From: Amorphophallus konjac
Lineage: Eukaryota > Streptophyta > Magnoliopsida > Alismatales > Araceae
Reading direction: 5' to 3'
DNA length: 64,000 nt
NCBI GenBank assembly: GCA_022559845.1
Contig: CM040125.1
Location: 285,868,200-285,932,199, forward strand
Shown here: positions 51,496 to 63,230 of the stretch, in pieces
Numbering within the stretch: the first letter of the stretch is position 1
How the letters are laid out: every line of letters begins with the position of its first letter
The notes under the pieces: model-generated
Databases searched by the model: none
What the model saw: only the letters and a program-made list of their open reading frames with translations
What the model was told of the DNA's origin: nothing
Translations under genes and position numbers: made by a program

Positions 51496-53882
51496 TGATG
51501 TGGCACAGCCCAAAGACCACTAAATATGATGAGATAACCCTAGGACTTAGACCCGCAAGCATACAAGCGCTCAATGATTCTCACAATGACGATTTTTGCT
51601 CACCCGATTCACACGTTCACCCGGTGGGTCCGGGAGATAATGATGAAGGTCCGGGGCGGGACCCAATTGTTCTAATGGACTTACAATGCTAGGGCTGACC
51701 CCAAATGAGTCTAGGATACCCAACTTTGTGGGCGGCTGGCCCGCAAGGCGGGGGCTTGGTGGCACTCACTCACGGTCCGCGGTGGACACTAACAAACTAG
51801 CATGCAAGTTCGAGCCCTCTTCTCACCGCCGACGAGCAATCAAAGCAATACTAAACTAGCAGGAATAAGGCTACTAAGGATAGTATCAGAAGCTCACCTG
51901 ATCGGTGTGAAGACACCGATCCCGATCGGAGACGAGGGCGCGCCGGGAGGCGAGGGTATGCACCCGATCGCCGCGGCGATGTCGCTTGACCTGAAACTTA
52001 AAGAGTACAACACTACACCTCACGCAGGAGGGATGAACTTGGGGTGGGGATTAATCTTATTACACCCAAAACTACCTCCACGCAGGGAGGGGCCTTCAGC
52101 CGGCCAAGCGGGGAGGGGATTTATGCAAAGGAAAAGCCGATCTTCCGAGCCCGCCGGTTCTGCCAATCTGCAAGTTGGCAGGACAGGATGTCGCTGTTGA
52201 TGCTGCCACGGGATCCACGGGGCTCCAAACTTGACGAAACCACTGCCAAAAGTTTCTCAGCTGACAGGGGATGAAGCTTGAATTTTTGGGGTAGCTTTGA
52301 CACCCGAGGCTGGCAGTGCCGGCGATGGGAACAGGACAGCAATGTCTGGCTCCTGGCAGGTACCGAACTGATGCAGCAGGTTGCAGACGTCGCTGTGGCC
52401 GCTCCTGAACTCTGATTGGGACGAGGTTGGCGGTGACGCGATCGTGGTCGGAGTAGCTTCGAGAAGCAGTTGACGGGGCCTTGATCCAAGGTCGGAGGAG
52501 AGCGGGGTAGCAGGAAGAGTAGGTACAGGTCGAACCTGGTCCCACAGTGGGCAGACTACCCACCCTGATGAAGAAAATGTTAACTTGCAGCTCCGGTGGC
52601 CGAATGAGGTCCTTCTTCTTGGAGGAGACAGCTAACTGGTAGTAGTTTCAGCCCTCCAAAAATGGCGCTCAGATCTTCAGGGAGGAAGTCGTGGTCGGAC
52701 TGTGACTGCAGCTCTGGTTCCCTGCCTGAGAGCTTCTGCGCAGTTGAGGGAGATCGGCTCCTGCGGACAGCTCCGACCTCGGATGTTGACGAAACCACCT
52801 CGCCTTGAAAGCTCTTTGAACGCCCTTTCCATAGATGTAGGCCTTGACACCAGGAGGACCAGGGAACGGCCGGTCCTGTTGCGATCTTCAGGACCCAACT
52901 CTGCAGCCTGCGACCTGTTTTCTGAAATGGCAAACTAGCAAGAATGAAGGGAGTGGGAGGGGGTTAACAAAGCTTGAGGATGATGGCTGAAGGTTTAGGG
53001 AGGGGGGTAGGACGTGGCTAGGGCTCCAGGAGGTTAGGAATGGCAGGGATGGAGGGAGAAAGGGGGCTGGAACTGCTAGAGGTGGAGATGGGGGGGGTGG
53101 ATGTGCACAAGAGAGAAGATGAGTGTGAGGGAAGGTGGGGGGCGAACTTGGTTTGAGGGGGAGAGGAGGGCTGCGACCTAGGGACCAAGGGGGAAGGGGA
53201 GATGGGTAGGAAATTCGAATTTGGGGTGTTGGGAGGAGTGGAGTCAGCCTTGGGGAGGTGGGAAGATGCTTTGGGAAGTGAAGGGAGGTAGGTGGTGGTT
53301 GGGAAGTAGAGCTTGGATAGGTGGAGGGTTGTTGGGAATAGGTGGAGAGTTAAGGAGGGTGTGGGAAGTTGTGGGGTAGTAATGGGGGTAGGTGGAGGGA
53401 TGGATTTGAATGAGAGGGGGGGGGGAAGAGAGAGGAAGGGGGCGAACTATGCCCCTTGAGAGAGAGAGAGAGGTAATGAGAGAGAGAGAGTACAAGAGAG
53501 AGATCTAGGGAGGTAGAATGAAGTGGTTTTCATTAATTTCATCCAAAGTGAGTACAAGTGGAGAGGTGGGGCCTATATATAGGCAACCACTCTTTACATG
53601 ACCAAAATGTCCCTGACAATAGGACAAAAGACCGAGCATATCCTAGACTCAATCCTATGGGCCCATAACTAAGGAAATAAGGCCCAATTAAGCAAAATAA
53701 GGGAAATGGACTAGAACCACATGACTCAATAAAGGGAAATACATAAGATAGGACTCAATAAAAGGAAAATACATAAAATGAACCCGGGAAAATAAAGATA
53801 ACAAGTGGAGACCATGATCAATCCATATCAAGAGTGTGTAGACGACCAAAGCTAGAGGGAGTGTCGTGAGATGCCCTCATCA
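51496..53882 (-). repeat. 5' LTR of chromovirus Z
   Basis: 2387 bp. It holds the minus-strand TATA (53573-53580), the G-poor leader and the structured block with hairpin 51900-51921. This copy drives transcription. Confidence 0.95.
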
Positions 53883-53887
53883 GGTTC
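53883..53887. repeat. Target-site duplication GGTTC, right copy
   Basis: Matches 44102-44106. Confidence 0.95.
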
Positions 53888-53991
53888 GTGCTTCCGATAG
53901 CTAAGAAGTTTTTTAAATAGGCCATAACTTGTGATAGGATCTATTCAACCCCCCCTTCTAGATCCGTTTACACCTCGCGGGACCCAACAAG

Positions 53992-54003
53992 TGGTATCAG
54001 AGC
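53992..54003 (+). other. Primer binding site of element Y, initiator tRNA-Met type
   Basis: TGGTATCAGAGC two bases after the LTR end. Confidence 0.95.
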
Positions 54004-54065
54004 GAGGCTCTGTCATTCCCAGATCCAACGATCTGCAGGGAAAGATCCCGGTGTTTGTTATTTAG

Positions 54066-55940
54066 ATGGATTCACATGTTACACTTACTTCGATGGCTTC
54101 TCCACCCATTTATGATTGTTCAAATTTTTCTACATGGGTTGGAAGAATGTTCATCTATGTTAGCTCCATAGATCCACAATTATGGACTCTCATATACAAT
54201 GGTCCTCATGAGCTGTCATCAAATTGAATTGATTGGCTATCCGAACATGAGACCAAATATAATGATAATCGTCTTGCATATAACTTAATTACAGCTGCAG
54301 TTGATCTAAGACTAACTCATCTTGTGTCCTCTTGTAGCACAGCCAAGCAAGTATTGGACAAGTTGGTTAAAATCCATGAAGGGAAGGAACAAGAACAAGA
54401 ATGCTTCATGGCCGACCGTATAGAACAGTCTAGCAATGCATCTTCATCACAGGTAAACTATGACTCTGAGGAATTCACTTTTGAAGAGCTTATGGAAGCC
54501 TATGGTGAGTTGATTACTCAATACAAAAAGGTCAAATCAGAAAATAAAAATTTGAAAAAGGATCTCAAGAAAATCAACCAAAATGAAAGCTTGTTTTGTA
54601 AAAAGTGTTCTATTGTTAAAGAGCTTAACAATACTCTCTCAATTGATCTAGATACACATAAATAAAGCATTACATGTCTAAGGGAAGAAAATGAAAATCT
54701 TCATGATGAAATCAATAGGTTGGAACAAAATGTAATAAAACTTCAAAATCAACCTAAGTCAATCTCTAATAATCAAACTATGGCCGATGGGCTAATCCAT
54801 GATGAGAGGTTGATTGAAGAAAATAAAAATTATGTTTCATGCTCTGCTAATTTTGTATGTGAAAAATGTTCATTCTTGAGAAACATAAATGTTGGTCTTC
54901 ATGATGATCTTGAATGGTAACAAAATTTGATTGATTCTCTGAAAGAAGAGAATAGAGAGTTGTTGGAAAAGAAAATTGAACTTGAACAAGCTGAAGAAGA
55001 GTTGCATGAAAAACTAGTTGCACATGAAAAAGACAAATCTGTCATTGATGATCACTCTGAAACTTTGCATGCTTTAGAACAACAAAATCAAAATCTTAAA
55101 GCAGTAAATGCCATGCTCAATGAGCAATTGGCAGCATGCGAAGAGGGCCTTGTTGAATCTAAACAGCACATTTTCTCACTTGAAAATGAAATTCTAAGTT
55201 TGAATGATTTCCTGTCAATGTTTACCCAAATCCAAGATTCTGGATCACCGGAAGCCACCACTTCCTGTGGTCACCAAAAGGGGCATACTGCTCGAAAGAA
55301 AAGCAAAATTCAGCATGCTCATCCAAACATGCACCATAACATGCCCAATGCCAAATACCATGCCTTCCACAAAATGAATGTCAATTGTTATTATTGTGGT
55401 AAACATGGTCACACTATGCATGATTGTTTGATCTTGAGAAATGATGAGCTTAGAGCAGGACAGCAAGTGAAAGGGCAAGGAAAGAAACAGGTCAACACTG
55501 GCAGAGGGCTTGCTCAACAAAATTCTGTACGGAACCACATGGAGAATCAGAAGTGTCGACATTCCTATCCAGACAGGTCGACACTCCCCATAGCCTTTAA
55601 TAGAAATGTTTCTCTTTGCTGCTCTCATTATCGTAAGTCTGGCCATACTATCCAAGAGTGCTGACATTTGAAGGGAAAGCATCACCTTCATGCCATGAAA
55701 GGTAAATCCCATGCTCACCCACAAAAGCATAATCCACATGCACACGCACATGAACATAAAAAGAAAAATCAATCTTTTGTGTGTTGTTTCTATTGTGGGA
55801 AAAATGGGCATGAGATATATGATTGCCTCACAATGAAGGAGGATGATGTGATTGCCCTGAAAAAGGTGGGCCAAGATGCTAAACATGTTGCTAACCCACA
55901 AGGACCCAAGCAATCTTGGGTACCTAAAAATTTCAAATGA
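54066..55940 (+). pseudogene. gag: Sirevirus-like gag with coiled coil and three zinc-knuckle sites
   Basis: One frame of 624 codons from ATG 54066, broken by only four stops (near 54228, 54663, 54918 and 55662), each explicable by one C-to-T or G-to-A change. The N-terminus is copia gag-like (FSTWVGRM, DNRLAYNLITAA). A long coiled coil (residues about 150-400, Glu/Lys/Leu/Asn-rich) follows. CCHC knuckles are CYYCGKHGHTMHDC and, near the end, CFYCGKNGHEIYDC. A middle one reads CSHYRKSGHTIQEC, with Tyr in place of the second Cys. A His-rich segment lies between the last two. The protein would coat RNA in particles. Confidence 0.85.
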
Positions 55941-58900
55941 GAATTTTGGGTGCAGGATGCCTTGGAGCTGAACAAAGGATCATAAGGTAAATAAAAGCTC
56001 AAGGCACAGGTATGTACATAAACCTCTTAAGTTTAGTCATCTTGCATGTTCAGTCTTGACATGTAGATAGTGCATCATACGTCTGCCCAATGTCATTAGA
56101 TTCTGCAAACTGAACTGCTCTTTGAAATACAAAACCCCCAAGGTGTGAGATGAACTTTTGAGCTTGATAACTTGTTTACACCATGCTTGATTTCAGCTAT
56201 TTAACTCATGAAAAATTTGTTTTGCTGATGAAGTTAATGTGATGATGAGTTGCATAAGTCTATCAGCCACATGAAATTCTTGGACTTTGGTTTTGATGAT
56301 GCATGTCATGGCTGCATTTTCAACTCGTTATTCATGTTAGCATTATTCAAAAGGAGGAGTCTAGCAATTGACATCATCATGTTGCATTCAGTTCAAAATC
56401 AATTGTGAATGATTTGTGTTTGCATCATCTTGTAATCACACATACCTTAATGCACATCATGTTTAGAAGACAAATGATAATGCACAATCATTTTGCAGCA
56501 TCTTCATTGCATTGTGCATTCACATAACTCTTAGGCTGTATAGTTCATTGCCAACCCTTGCATGTACTCAGGGGGAGTCAACATCAATCTAGCTTGAATC
56601 ATTTTACATCATATCATTCTTGCATGACCATGGTATATCAAATGTTGATGTATGGAAAGACAGGCTATGCTTGTCTGGAAGCACTCAATATGCATGAGGT
56701 TTCACCTCCGCCAAGTACCATGCGTCACTTTCGCATATAGGCCATATAGCTAGGGGGAGCTGTCTCTTTGCAGCATTCATGCATATGTTTCATATTCATT
56801 ATGTTACATTTCATAAGTGTAAAATCATGCATTATGTTGGTTAAAGCATTTCATATTTCATAAGGTCAACCCCTGCATGGGTCAAGTAAACCTCTTATTG
56901 ACATTCGTCATTCTATGTGACTGTAAACATCACTCCTTGCATGCTTTCATTGCATATTCATAGGGGGAGTCGTGTTGTTCTTCTTGGTTCATTCGTCCTT
57001 TTTGCATCTGAACCTTAATGGTCTCCAGTGTGATAATAAGTTCAAGAGACAGACATCACTACAGTGTAAGAGCTTTCTATTATATGAAATGATGATTGCC
57101 CATTCAATGAAAAATGGTTCAGATTTAATGATTTCCTTGAAGTTCTGATATTTCTTTTGAAATCATCTATGTTCTGTAGATTTAATAGCCCTTAACTAGA
57201 GATTGCAAATTATGCTTTGAATGACTATCCTGATATCTGAAATTCCAGACTTCATGACACTCTTGGTGATACTCTAGAGCTTAGTATTGTTTCTAAACAT
57301 CTTGATGAGCTGGAATTCTTGAAAATCAATTTGCAGAGCAATGATAGTGTTGCACGGAGAAATATATAACGTCATCAAATCAAGTGACGAACGATATGTC
57401 ATGATGTGCCTCTGTTATCTCTGTCTTAATTACTTTTGAACTCTAGACAGAGCACTAGCATAATTGCTGAGAAATATATCTTCTCATCACCGAAATGAGA
57501 TTGGATATGTCATGACGTGATTTTGCTATCTCTGTTCATTCTGAAGCATTACAGTCAGTCTTGCCAAACACCTAGGGATACTAGCGTCTAAACAACGTGT
57601 ATTCTTATGGCTAGGAGGCCTGTACTAGACTTGATTGCTCGTAAAATATCAGTCATGTGCCTTCAAATACTAAAGATATTAAAAATTAAAATATGAAACC
57701 TCTTGCTACTATTTTAAAATTCCATGCTTTAGTCATGCTTGTTTAGCCTCAATACTAGTTTTTGTGATATTTCCTTTGTGGTTCTTGATTATGGATGTAT
57801 AAGACAAGGGAAGGTTAAACATTGTCATGATATGCGCTTCTGGTTCATTTCTATTAAACCATGGATGTCGATGCCTTTTGAACTCTATTGATGATCTTGG
57901 TTTTCATTAGCTTTGAACCATATATGTTGCTCACAGTCTGTTTTAGGTTTGCATATAATTGTTTGCTCTTCCACTACCATTCCACTCTGATCTCTAGGAC
58001 TTTTGTCAGCCACTGTACCGTATCCTTCCTTTTGCTATTGGCAAAGGGGGAGAACGTCTTGTTGTGAATCCTTGCTGTGGACTTGGGAGAAAGGGGGAGA
58101 TGTTATCTAATGTTGCTTTTGAGCACTGTCAAAGGGGGAGAGTGCATTGTGGATATGGGAGAATCCAAGGGGGAGAGAACCTTCATTTATGATGAGGGTT
58201 TATGCATAGCATTCATACACTTTACTTCTCCATGCATACATATTTTGCCTTCATCTGCCATATCTATATAAATCATTCAGGCTGCCATGATTACATCACC
58301 ATACTACACAAGTGGTATATTCCAACAAGTGGTATCATCTTGATGCACCTTTCAAGTCGTCTCCAAAATCATTGGTGTCCTCTGTCAAATGATATCACAT
58401 TACTTTCTCATTCATTGGCATATGGCATGAGTCCTAGCATCATTGGCATCATGTTTTCATGCAATAGGGTGGCATGCATGTATTGACTTCATACAATTGT
58501 AGCTTCCATCTATCATTTCCATGCATTGCTTAGCAAATCCAAAAAATCTGAAAACTAGAAAACCACTAAAAATCTGTAAAATTTGAAATCAAAATTTGCT
58601 CCTTGGCTGCTCTATCCATCTCCTATTTGAGGAATTAAATCATGCTGCTGTGGCTCCACCTCTCACACTTACTTTGTCTTTTCCAAGTCACAGGACACCA
58701 CCATGTTCGATACCTCCATATCATTCTTTGGTCTCAGTCCTATAACTGGCTTTCCACAATTGGTTGTTCTCTTTGGTTATTTTGTCAATCTTAATAAGTG
58801 TACATCCATTGGCATGTATTTTCACATCATTTTATGTGCGTCATTAATGTGCGTCTCTCTTTCTCTTTTCTGGATCTTTTGATGTTGTCAAAGGGGGAGA

Positions 58901-59080
58901 TGATTATGTGAGTCCTTCATCAAAGGATGTGGTAAGGTAAGAAGGTAAGATTATGTGAAGTCATTACTCAATGCATGTGGTGAATGTGGTAAGATTCCTC
59001 TTCTTTTTCTTCAGACTCATAGTTGCCCTGTGAGTTTATAATGACTCATAGTTCAGAATGACTCATAGTTGCTATCATCA
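55941..59080 (+). other. Non-coding internal region of Y with iterated PPT-like motifs
   Basis: No pol homology. GGGGGAG cores occur at 56571, 56753, 56963, 58046, 58093, 58134, 58169 and 58893, most preceded by A-rich sequence, before the true PPT. Sireviruses are known for repeated PPT-like motifs. Small ORFs (56558, 58077, 58202) have no recognisable content. Confidence 0.7.
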
Positions 59081-59093
59081 AAAAGGGGGAGAA
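59081..59093 (+). other. Polypurine tract of element Y
   Basis: AAAAGGGGGAGAA immediately before the 3' LTR. Confidence 0.9.
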
Positions 59094-61167
59094 TGTTGTG
59101 TCTCTGAGGTCATTTGAGTCATTCTGTGGTCTCTTGGGTCATTCGACATCATTCTATAGTCATATGAGTTCTGTGGTATTCTTAGTTTTGATAATGGCTT
59201 AACACTATTAGTCATTGTTGTTTATCACTCTCCATGTATTTGGTTTCATGATGCCCATTCACAACTTGCATTATATGTTCTCACATTGCATTAATACCAA
59301 GGAACATGTGGTTCTTGAATTCTCACATCAATCTTGAAACTTTGGGTTACTTGATGATCATCCATTCGTTTAAATTCATTGTCATATGAACTTGCTCTTT
59401 TGATATGGATGGTTAATTTGGGAATGAGCTTTTCTATCCTTCTTGTCATTGAAATTCCATGAGTGTGTTTCATGGATATTTTACTTGGGGTGGTTGATCC
59501 CGGTGTTTGATTTCATATGTGTATTTCATACATTTATTATATGGATTATTGAGCTAAAGTTCTAATCCTTTTTATATGATTTTGCAGGCCAAAACACTCA
59601 ATATATATTCCCCAAGATCAAAGGAGTTTGATGCCACCGAGTTCAGAAGGGTTACAATGACATTTGGGGCTGAATTGTGTTAATCTGGAATTTACTATAG
59701 CTTTAGGTTGACCGGCGGCACTGTAGCTAGGTCGACCGAATTTTGCAGAACCAAAAGGTTCGGGGTCTGTGACATTCCGGTCGATCGCCCCATGAATTCC
59801 GGTCGACCAGTTTTGCCAGAGCCGAAAAGTTCTGGCTGCAGCAAGTTCCGGTCGACCGGCCCATGAATTCTAGTCGACCGCCAGCCCCGATGCAGCCATG
59901 TTTGACTTCGAAATCCACCTCGTGGCCAGCCCCTTTCCATGGATTTGTTTAATCAAACCTTACCTAACTTCCCATGATTTGTGGATCTGGTCTGGAGGGT
60001 GTCCAAGGACCATTCCAAGGGTTATAAAACCAACATGAGAGGGTTAGAAACCCTAGTTGATGGAGTTGATGAAGTGAATCAAGGGAGGCCATTTTGATAG
60101 CACTGTAGCACCTCCGTGAACAGTGTTTCGGGCAGGAGTTCTTCATCCTTCCAAGGTGATTCAAGGTGAGATCTGAAGCCAAGCAACCTCCAATCAAGCA
60201 AGAAGCATTCAAGGCTTGCAAAGGTGATCAAAGCTACATCCATACACCTCTTCATCAACTCAAGGAGATTCAAAGAAGATCAAAGCTACATCCAACAATC
60301 TCTCCATCAACTCAACGTGATTCAAGCTCATATCTCAATCCAGCAATCTCCAAGGAAGAGTAGAAGAAAGCAAGGCTAACAAGGGAAATCAAAGGAGGCT
60401 GCAAGGGTGTGTTCAAGGAAGAGGAGTTCGAGTTACTGTAGCTGTGAACAGTACTCCGGGAAGAAGTTCTTCATCAAATCCTCAAGAGATTCAAGCTCCA
60501 ACAAACCTCAGACAAGATCTTTTCTCTTAAGCATATTCTATATCTTGTTTGAGTGATTTCATATTTGTTCGTTTTCCATTTCATTCAAACATTTGGAATT
60601 GAGAATCGTCCCTACCGGTGGTTAGTAGGAAGGCAATCGGGAGTTCTCCGATTTGCGGTGTAGCCGTCCCTTCCGGCTTTGTGTGTAGGAAGACAGAAAG
60701 AGGGGTTTCTCTGTTTTGTGGTTTGGGGCGTGTCCCCGGGTCAAGCTGTGTGTCAGCAAGGAAGCCTCACCAGGTTTTGGTGAGGGGTGGACGTAGGTTG
60801 CGGGGTTGCAACCAAACCACCTTAAAAATCCCTATGTTGTGGGTTGTTTATCATGTGTGATTGATCTATATCTTCTAACCCCATTCACAGGTTCGTGTGC
60901 TTTCATAATTGGTTATATTGTTCACACACATATGTACTTTGAATGATCAACATAGCACACACACACATGTACGGTTGTTGTAAGCTATTGCATGTTCTGT
61001 GCCACTCTACTTAATTCCACTGTGCATTGTGTCTAAGTGATTCATTCACTTTATAGGAGTGGTTCATGCTTCCGATAGCTAAGAAGTTTTTTAAATAGGC
61101 CATAACTTGTGATAGGATCTATTCAACCCCCCCTTCTAGATCCGTTTACACCTCGCGGGACCCAACA
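59094..61167 (+). repeat. 3' LTR of element Y
   Basis: 2074 bp, matching 42135-44106 plus 53888-53989. TATA near 60022-60029; palindrome cluster 59706-59885. Confidence 0.92.
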
Positions 61168-61172
61168 CCTCC
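61168..61172. repeat. Target-site duplication CCTCC, right copy
   Basis: Matches 42130-42134. Confidence 0.9.
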
Positions 61173-62307
61173 CCCGGAGCAAGAGGCCTCCTCAACACCA
61201 AAAAGGGGAAAACATGGGGCACGCCGTCCGCACCAGGAGACCGAAGTCCCCAGGGAGCGCCAGGATAACCTGCCATCATGCCCCCCTAGCCCCACGGCGC
61301 AACAGCAGTCGGAGTTATCCCTCCGCCTGCGAGAGTTCGAGAGGCAATTCGCGGAGCAGGAGTGCACGTTACGCGCCTTGCAGAAGGTCTCTCCGGCGGA
61401 GGATGAGGAGAAATCCCCATTCTCCAATTATATCTTGAAGGTAGAGGTATCTCCCAGAACCACCATTCCAAGCTTCAAGTCCTACAATGGCTAGGGCGAC
61501 CCGGCCGACCACTTCGACAGCTTCGACGCCCTGATGACCCTTCATGGGGCGTCCGACGCCATCAAATGTCGAGCCTTCACGACCACCCTGGTCCAAGGCG
61601 CCCAAGCATGGTTCCCGGCCCTCGCCCCCAGATCCATCCGAGACTTCAAGCAATTCAGGTGAATATTTGAGGAGAGTTTCACCGGTAGCGGCCCCCCAGG
61701 GTCGGTAGCGGGGCTATTGGCTCTCAAACAGGCGCAAGGGGAGAGACTCCGAGCTTACATCAATTGATTCAAATCGGAAGCCCTGAGAATCCCCCGCCTG
61801 GATGTAGCCTCGGCCATAACCGCACTGACCGGAGGCACTTGGGATGAGAACCTCCACCGTGAACTTTTCCTCCACCCTCCCTCGACCCTTGACGAGCTAG
61901 TGACTCTAGCTTTGCGTCACGCTGAGTGCGAAGAAGTCCTCAGCGCAAGCCGAGCCGCAACTGGCTTGGGTCGGGAGTGGGACAAGAAGTGGGCACCCGA
62001 GCCAAGCTCGGGTCCAGGAAAAAGTTGGAACCGAGACGGGGAGCACAAGGAACCGTCCCGAAAGTATGAGCGGTACACTCCCTTAACAGCTCCGGTGTAT
62101 GAGATATATGAAGACATCAAAGGCCCAGGCCTCCTCCGCCAACCCGAGCCAATGAGGTCGAAGTGCCGCAATCACAGTAAGCATTGCCTGTTCCACAACG
62201 ACCACGGGCATCACATCGGTGATTGCCACCAGCTCCAGGATGAGATAGAGCGCCTCGTCCGCCAGGGACACCTATTCCGGTTCGTGGCCGAGCATAAGGA
62301 AGACTGA
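61173..62307 (+). pseudogene. gag: gag of Tat element B, main part
   Basis: Continues the frame of 41758-42134. Capsid wording begins near 61440 (PSFKSYNG, DPADHFDSFDALM, AQAWFPAL), followed by GERLRAYIN and the helix-rich C-terminal part. The zinc knuckle CLFHNDHGHHIGDC is near 62190, next to DEIERLVRQGHL, a pairing usual in Tat gag. The largest open piece is 61900-62307. Stops lie near 61492, 61662, 61765 and 62305. The first fits CAG to TAG, the others CGA to TGA. No frameshift was needed to follow it. Confidence 0.85.
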
Positions 62308-63230
62308 GGCGCCCCAGAGGAAATCGACAACGCCCCTCGTAGGGTTCATATTAACGTCATCGCTGGAGGAGCTGCATCAGAACGAGACAGTGGCCGAGGA
62401 AGGAAGCGTCATGCTGAGCGGGTGAGCAGAGCCATCGAGCCTCCCAAGGCCCCACCAAGTGAGCCCCAGGTCATAGTCTTTTCCGACCAAGACCTGGAAG
62501 GGTTGACCACCCCGCATGACGATGCCCTAGTCATATCGGCCACGATAAACCATTGTAACGTAGACAGGATTCTAGTTGACAATGGAAGTGCCCCTGATAT
62601 ATTATCTTACGAATGTTTCTTTAAGATGGGGGATAATCCGTCTAAACTCCGCCCGATCCGAACCCCCCTTTGCGGGTTCAATGGCTAGGCCACTTATCCC
62701 AAGGGAGCCCTAAGCCTATCGGTTACTCTCGGCACCCCACCCAAAACCGTTACGGTCATGGTGGACTTCGTAGTGATCAAGGGTATGAGAGCATACAACG
62801 CAATCTTCGACCGAGGAATCCTTAGCCGAACGAAAGCGGTGCCCTCTACCTATCACCAAAAGATGAAGTTCCCCACTAAAAATGGGATGGGGGAAGTTCG
62901 AGGAAACCATACGACGGCCAGAAGGTGCTATAATATCTCGGTTGAAACCACAAGGCTGGACAGGAAGAACAAGGGCCCCCGGGAAGTCGAGGAAAAACCC
63001 GCAACCTCTGAGCCTGGAGGCGAGCTGCTAACGGTTTTCCTAAACGACGACCCGACCCTAGGAGTAAAGATTGGAGCCGACCTACTGTCTGAGGTTCAAC
63101 AGCAATACAAAGAGTTTCTTTCCGTGTACATCCGAGTCTTTGCATGGTCTGATGATCAACTCCCTGGAATACCGGAGGAGACGGTGATGCATAAGCTCAA
63201 CCTCGACCCGACCGTGAAGCCTGTACAATA
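62308..63230 (+). pseudogene. pol: Protease region of Tat element B
   Basis: After a linker with basic and Pro-rich stretches, the protease core appears as RILVDNGSAPDILS (about 62565-62606); DNGSA replaces the usual D(S/T)G(S/A). A second part (YNAIFDRGIL, near 62795) corresponds to the protease C-terminal half; where many relatives have I(L/I)GR, this copy reads IFDR. Open pieces are 62422-62688 and 62758-63231, divided by a TAG near 62686. Then comes the RT N-terminal linker (FAWSDDQLPGIP) and a TAA near 63229. Confidence 0.82.

Larger units (their letters stand above)
44107..53882 (-). mobile_element. Complete, young CRM-like chromovirus Z
   Basis: 9776 bp on the minus strand: 5' LTR (51496-53882), tRNA-iMet PBS, one 1641-aa Gag-Pol frame, 3' LTR (44107-46492), and a perfect duplication GGTTC. 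The LTRs differ, by eye, only at 45260/52649 (A versus C), 45443/52832 (G versus T) and one extra G in the G-run near 46030/53410. This is near 0.1%, so the insertion is very recent. RT wording (DEWKTAFKTK, GLYEWLVMPFGL, PSTFMRLM, YFDDILIYS) is that of the CRM lineage, many of whose members accumulate at centromeres. It appears structurally able to be autonomous. Confidence 0.92.
42135..53989 (+). repeat. 5' LTR of element Y, split by chromovirus Z
   Basis: TGTTGTGTCTCTGAGG...GGGACCCAACA; parts 42135-44106 and 53888-53989 around the insertion. Confidence 0.9.
42135..61167 (+). mobile_element. Sirevirus-like (Ty1/copia) gag-only element Y
   Basis: The two LTRs are each 2074 bp once the inserted chromovirus is removed. 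There is a tRNA-iMet PBS, a long coiled-coil gag with zinc knuckles, 3.1 kb of non-coding DNA with repeated PPT-like motifs, a PPT, and the 5-bp duplication CCTCC. No protease, integrase, RT or RNase H wording was found, so it needs helper enzymes. Sirevirus affinity is inferred from the gag style, iterated PPT motifs and LTR palindromes, all reported for that group. I count about 45 LTR differences by eye (near 2.3%). Confidence 0.82.

Noticed and set aside
55245..55913. 222-aa minus-strand ORF opposite the Sirevirus-like gag
   Set aside because: Shadow frame; the plus strand has coiled coil and zinc knuckles in one frame.
55941..59093. Envelope-like gene, found in some Sireviruses
   Set aside because: No ORF above 100 aa and no signal peptide or membrane segments in the region.
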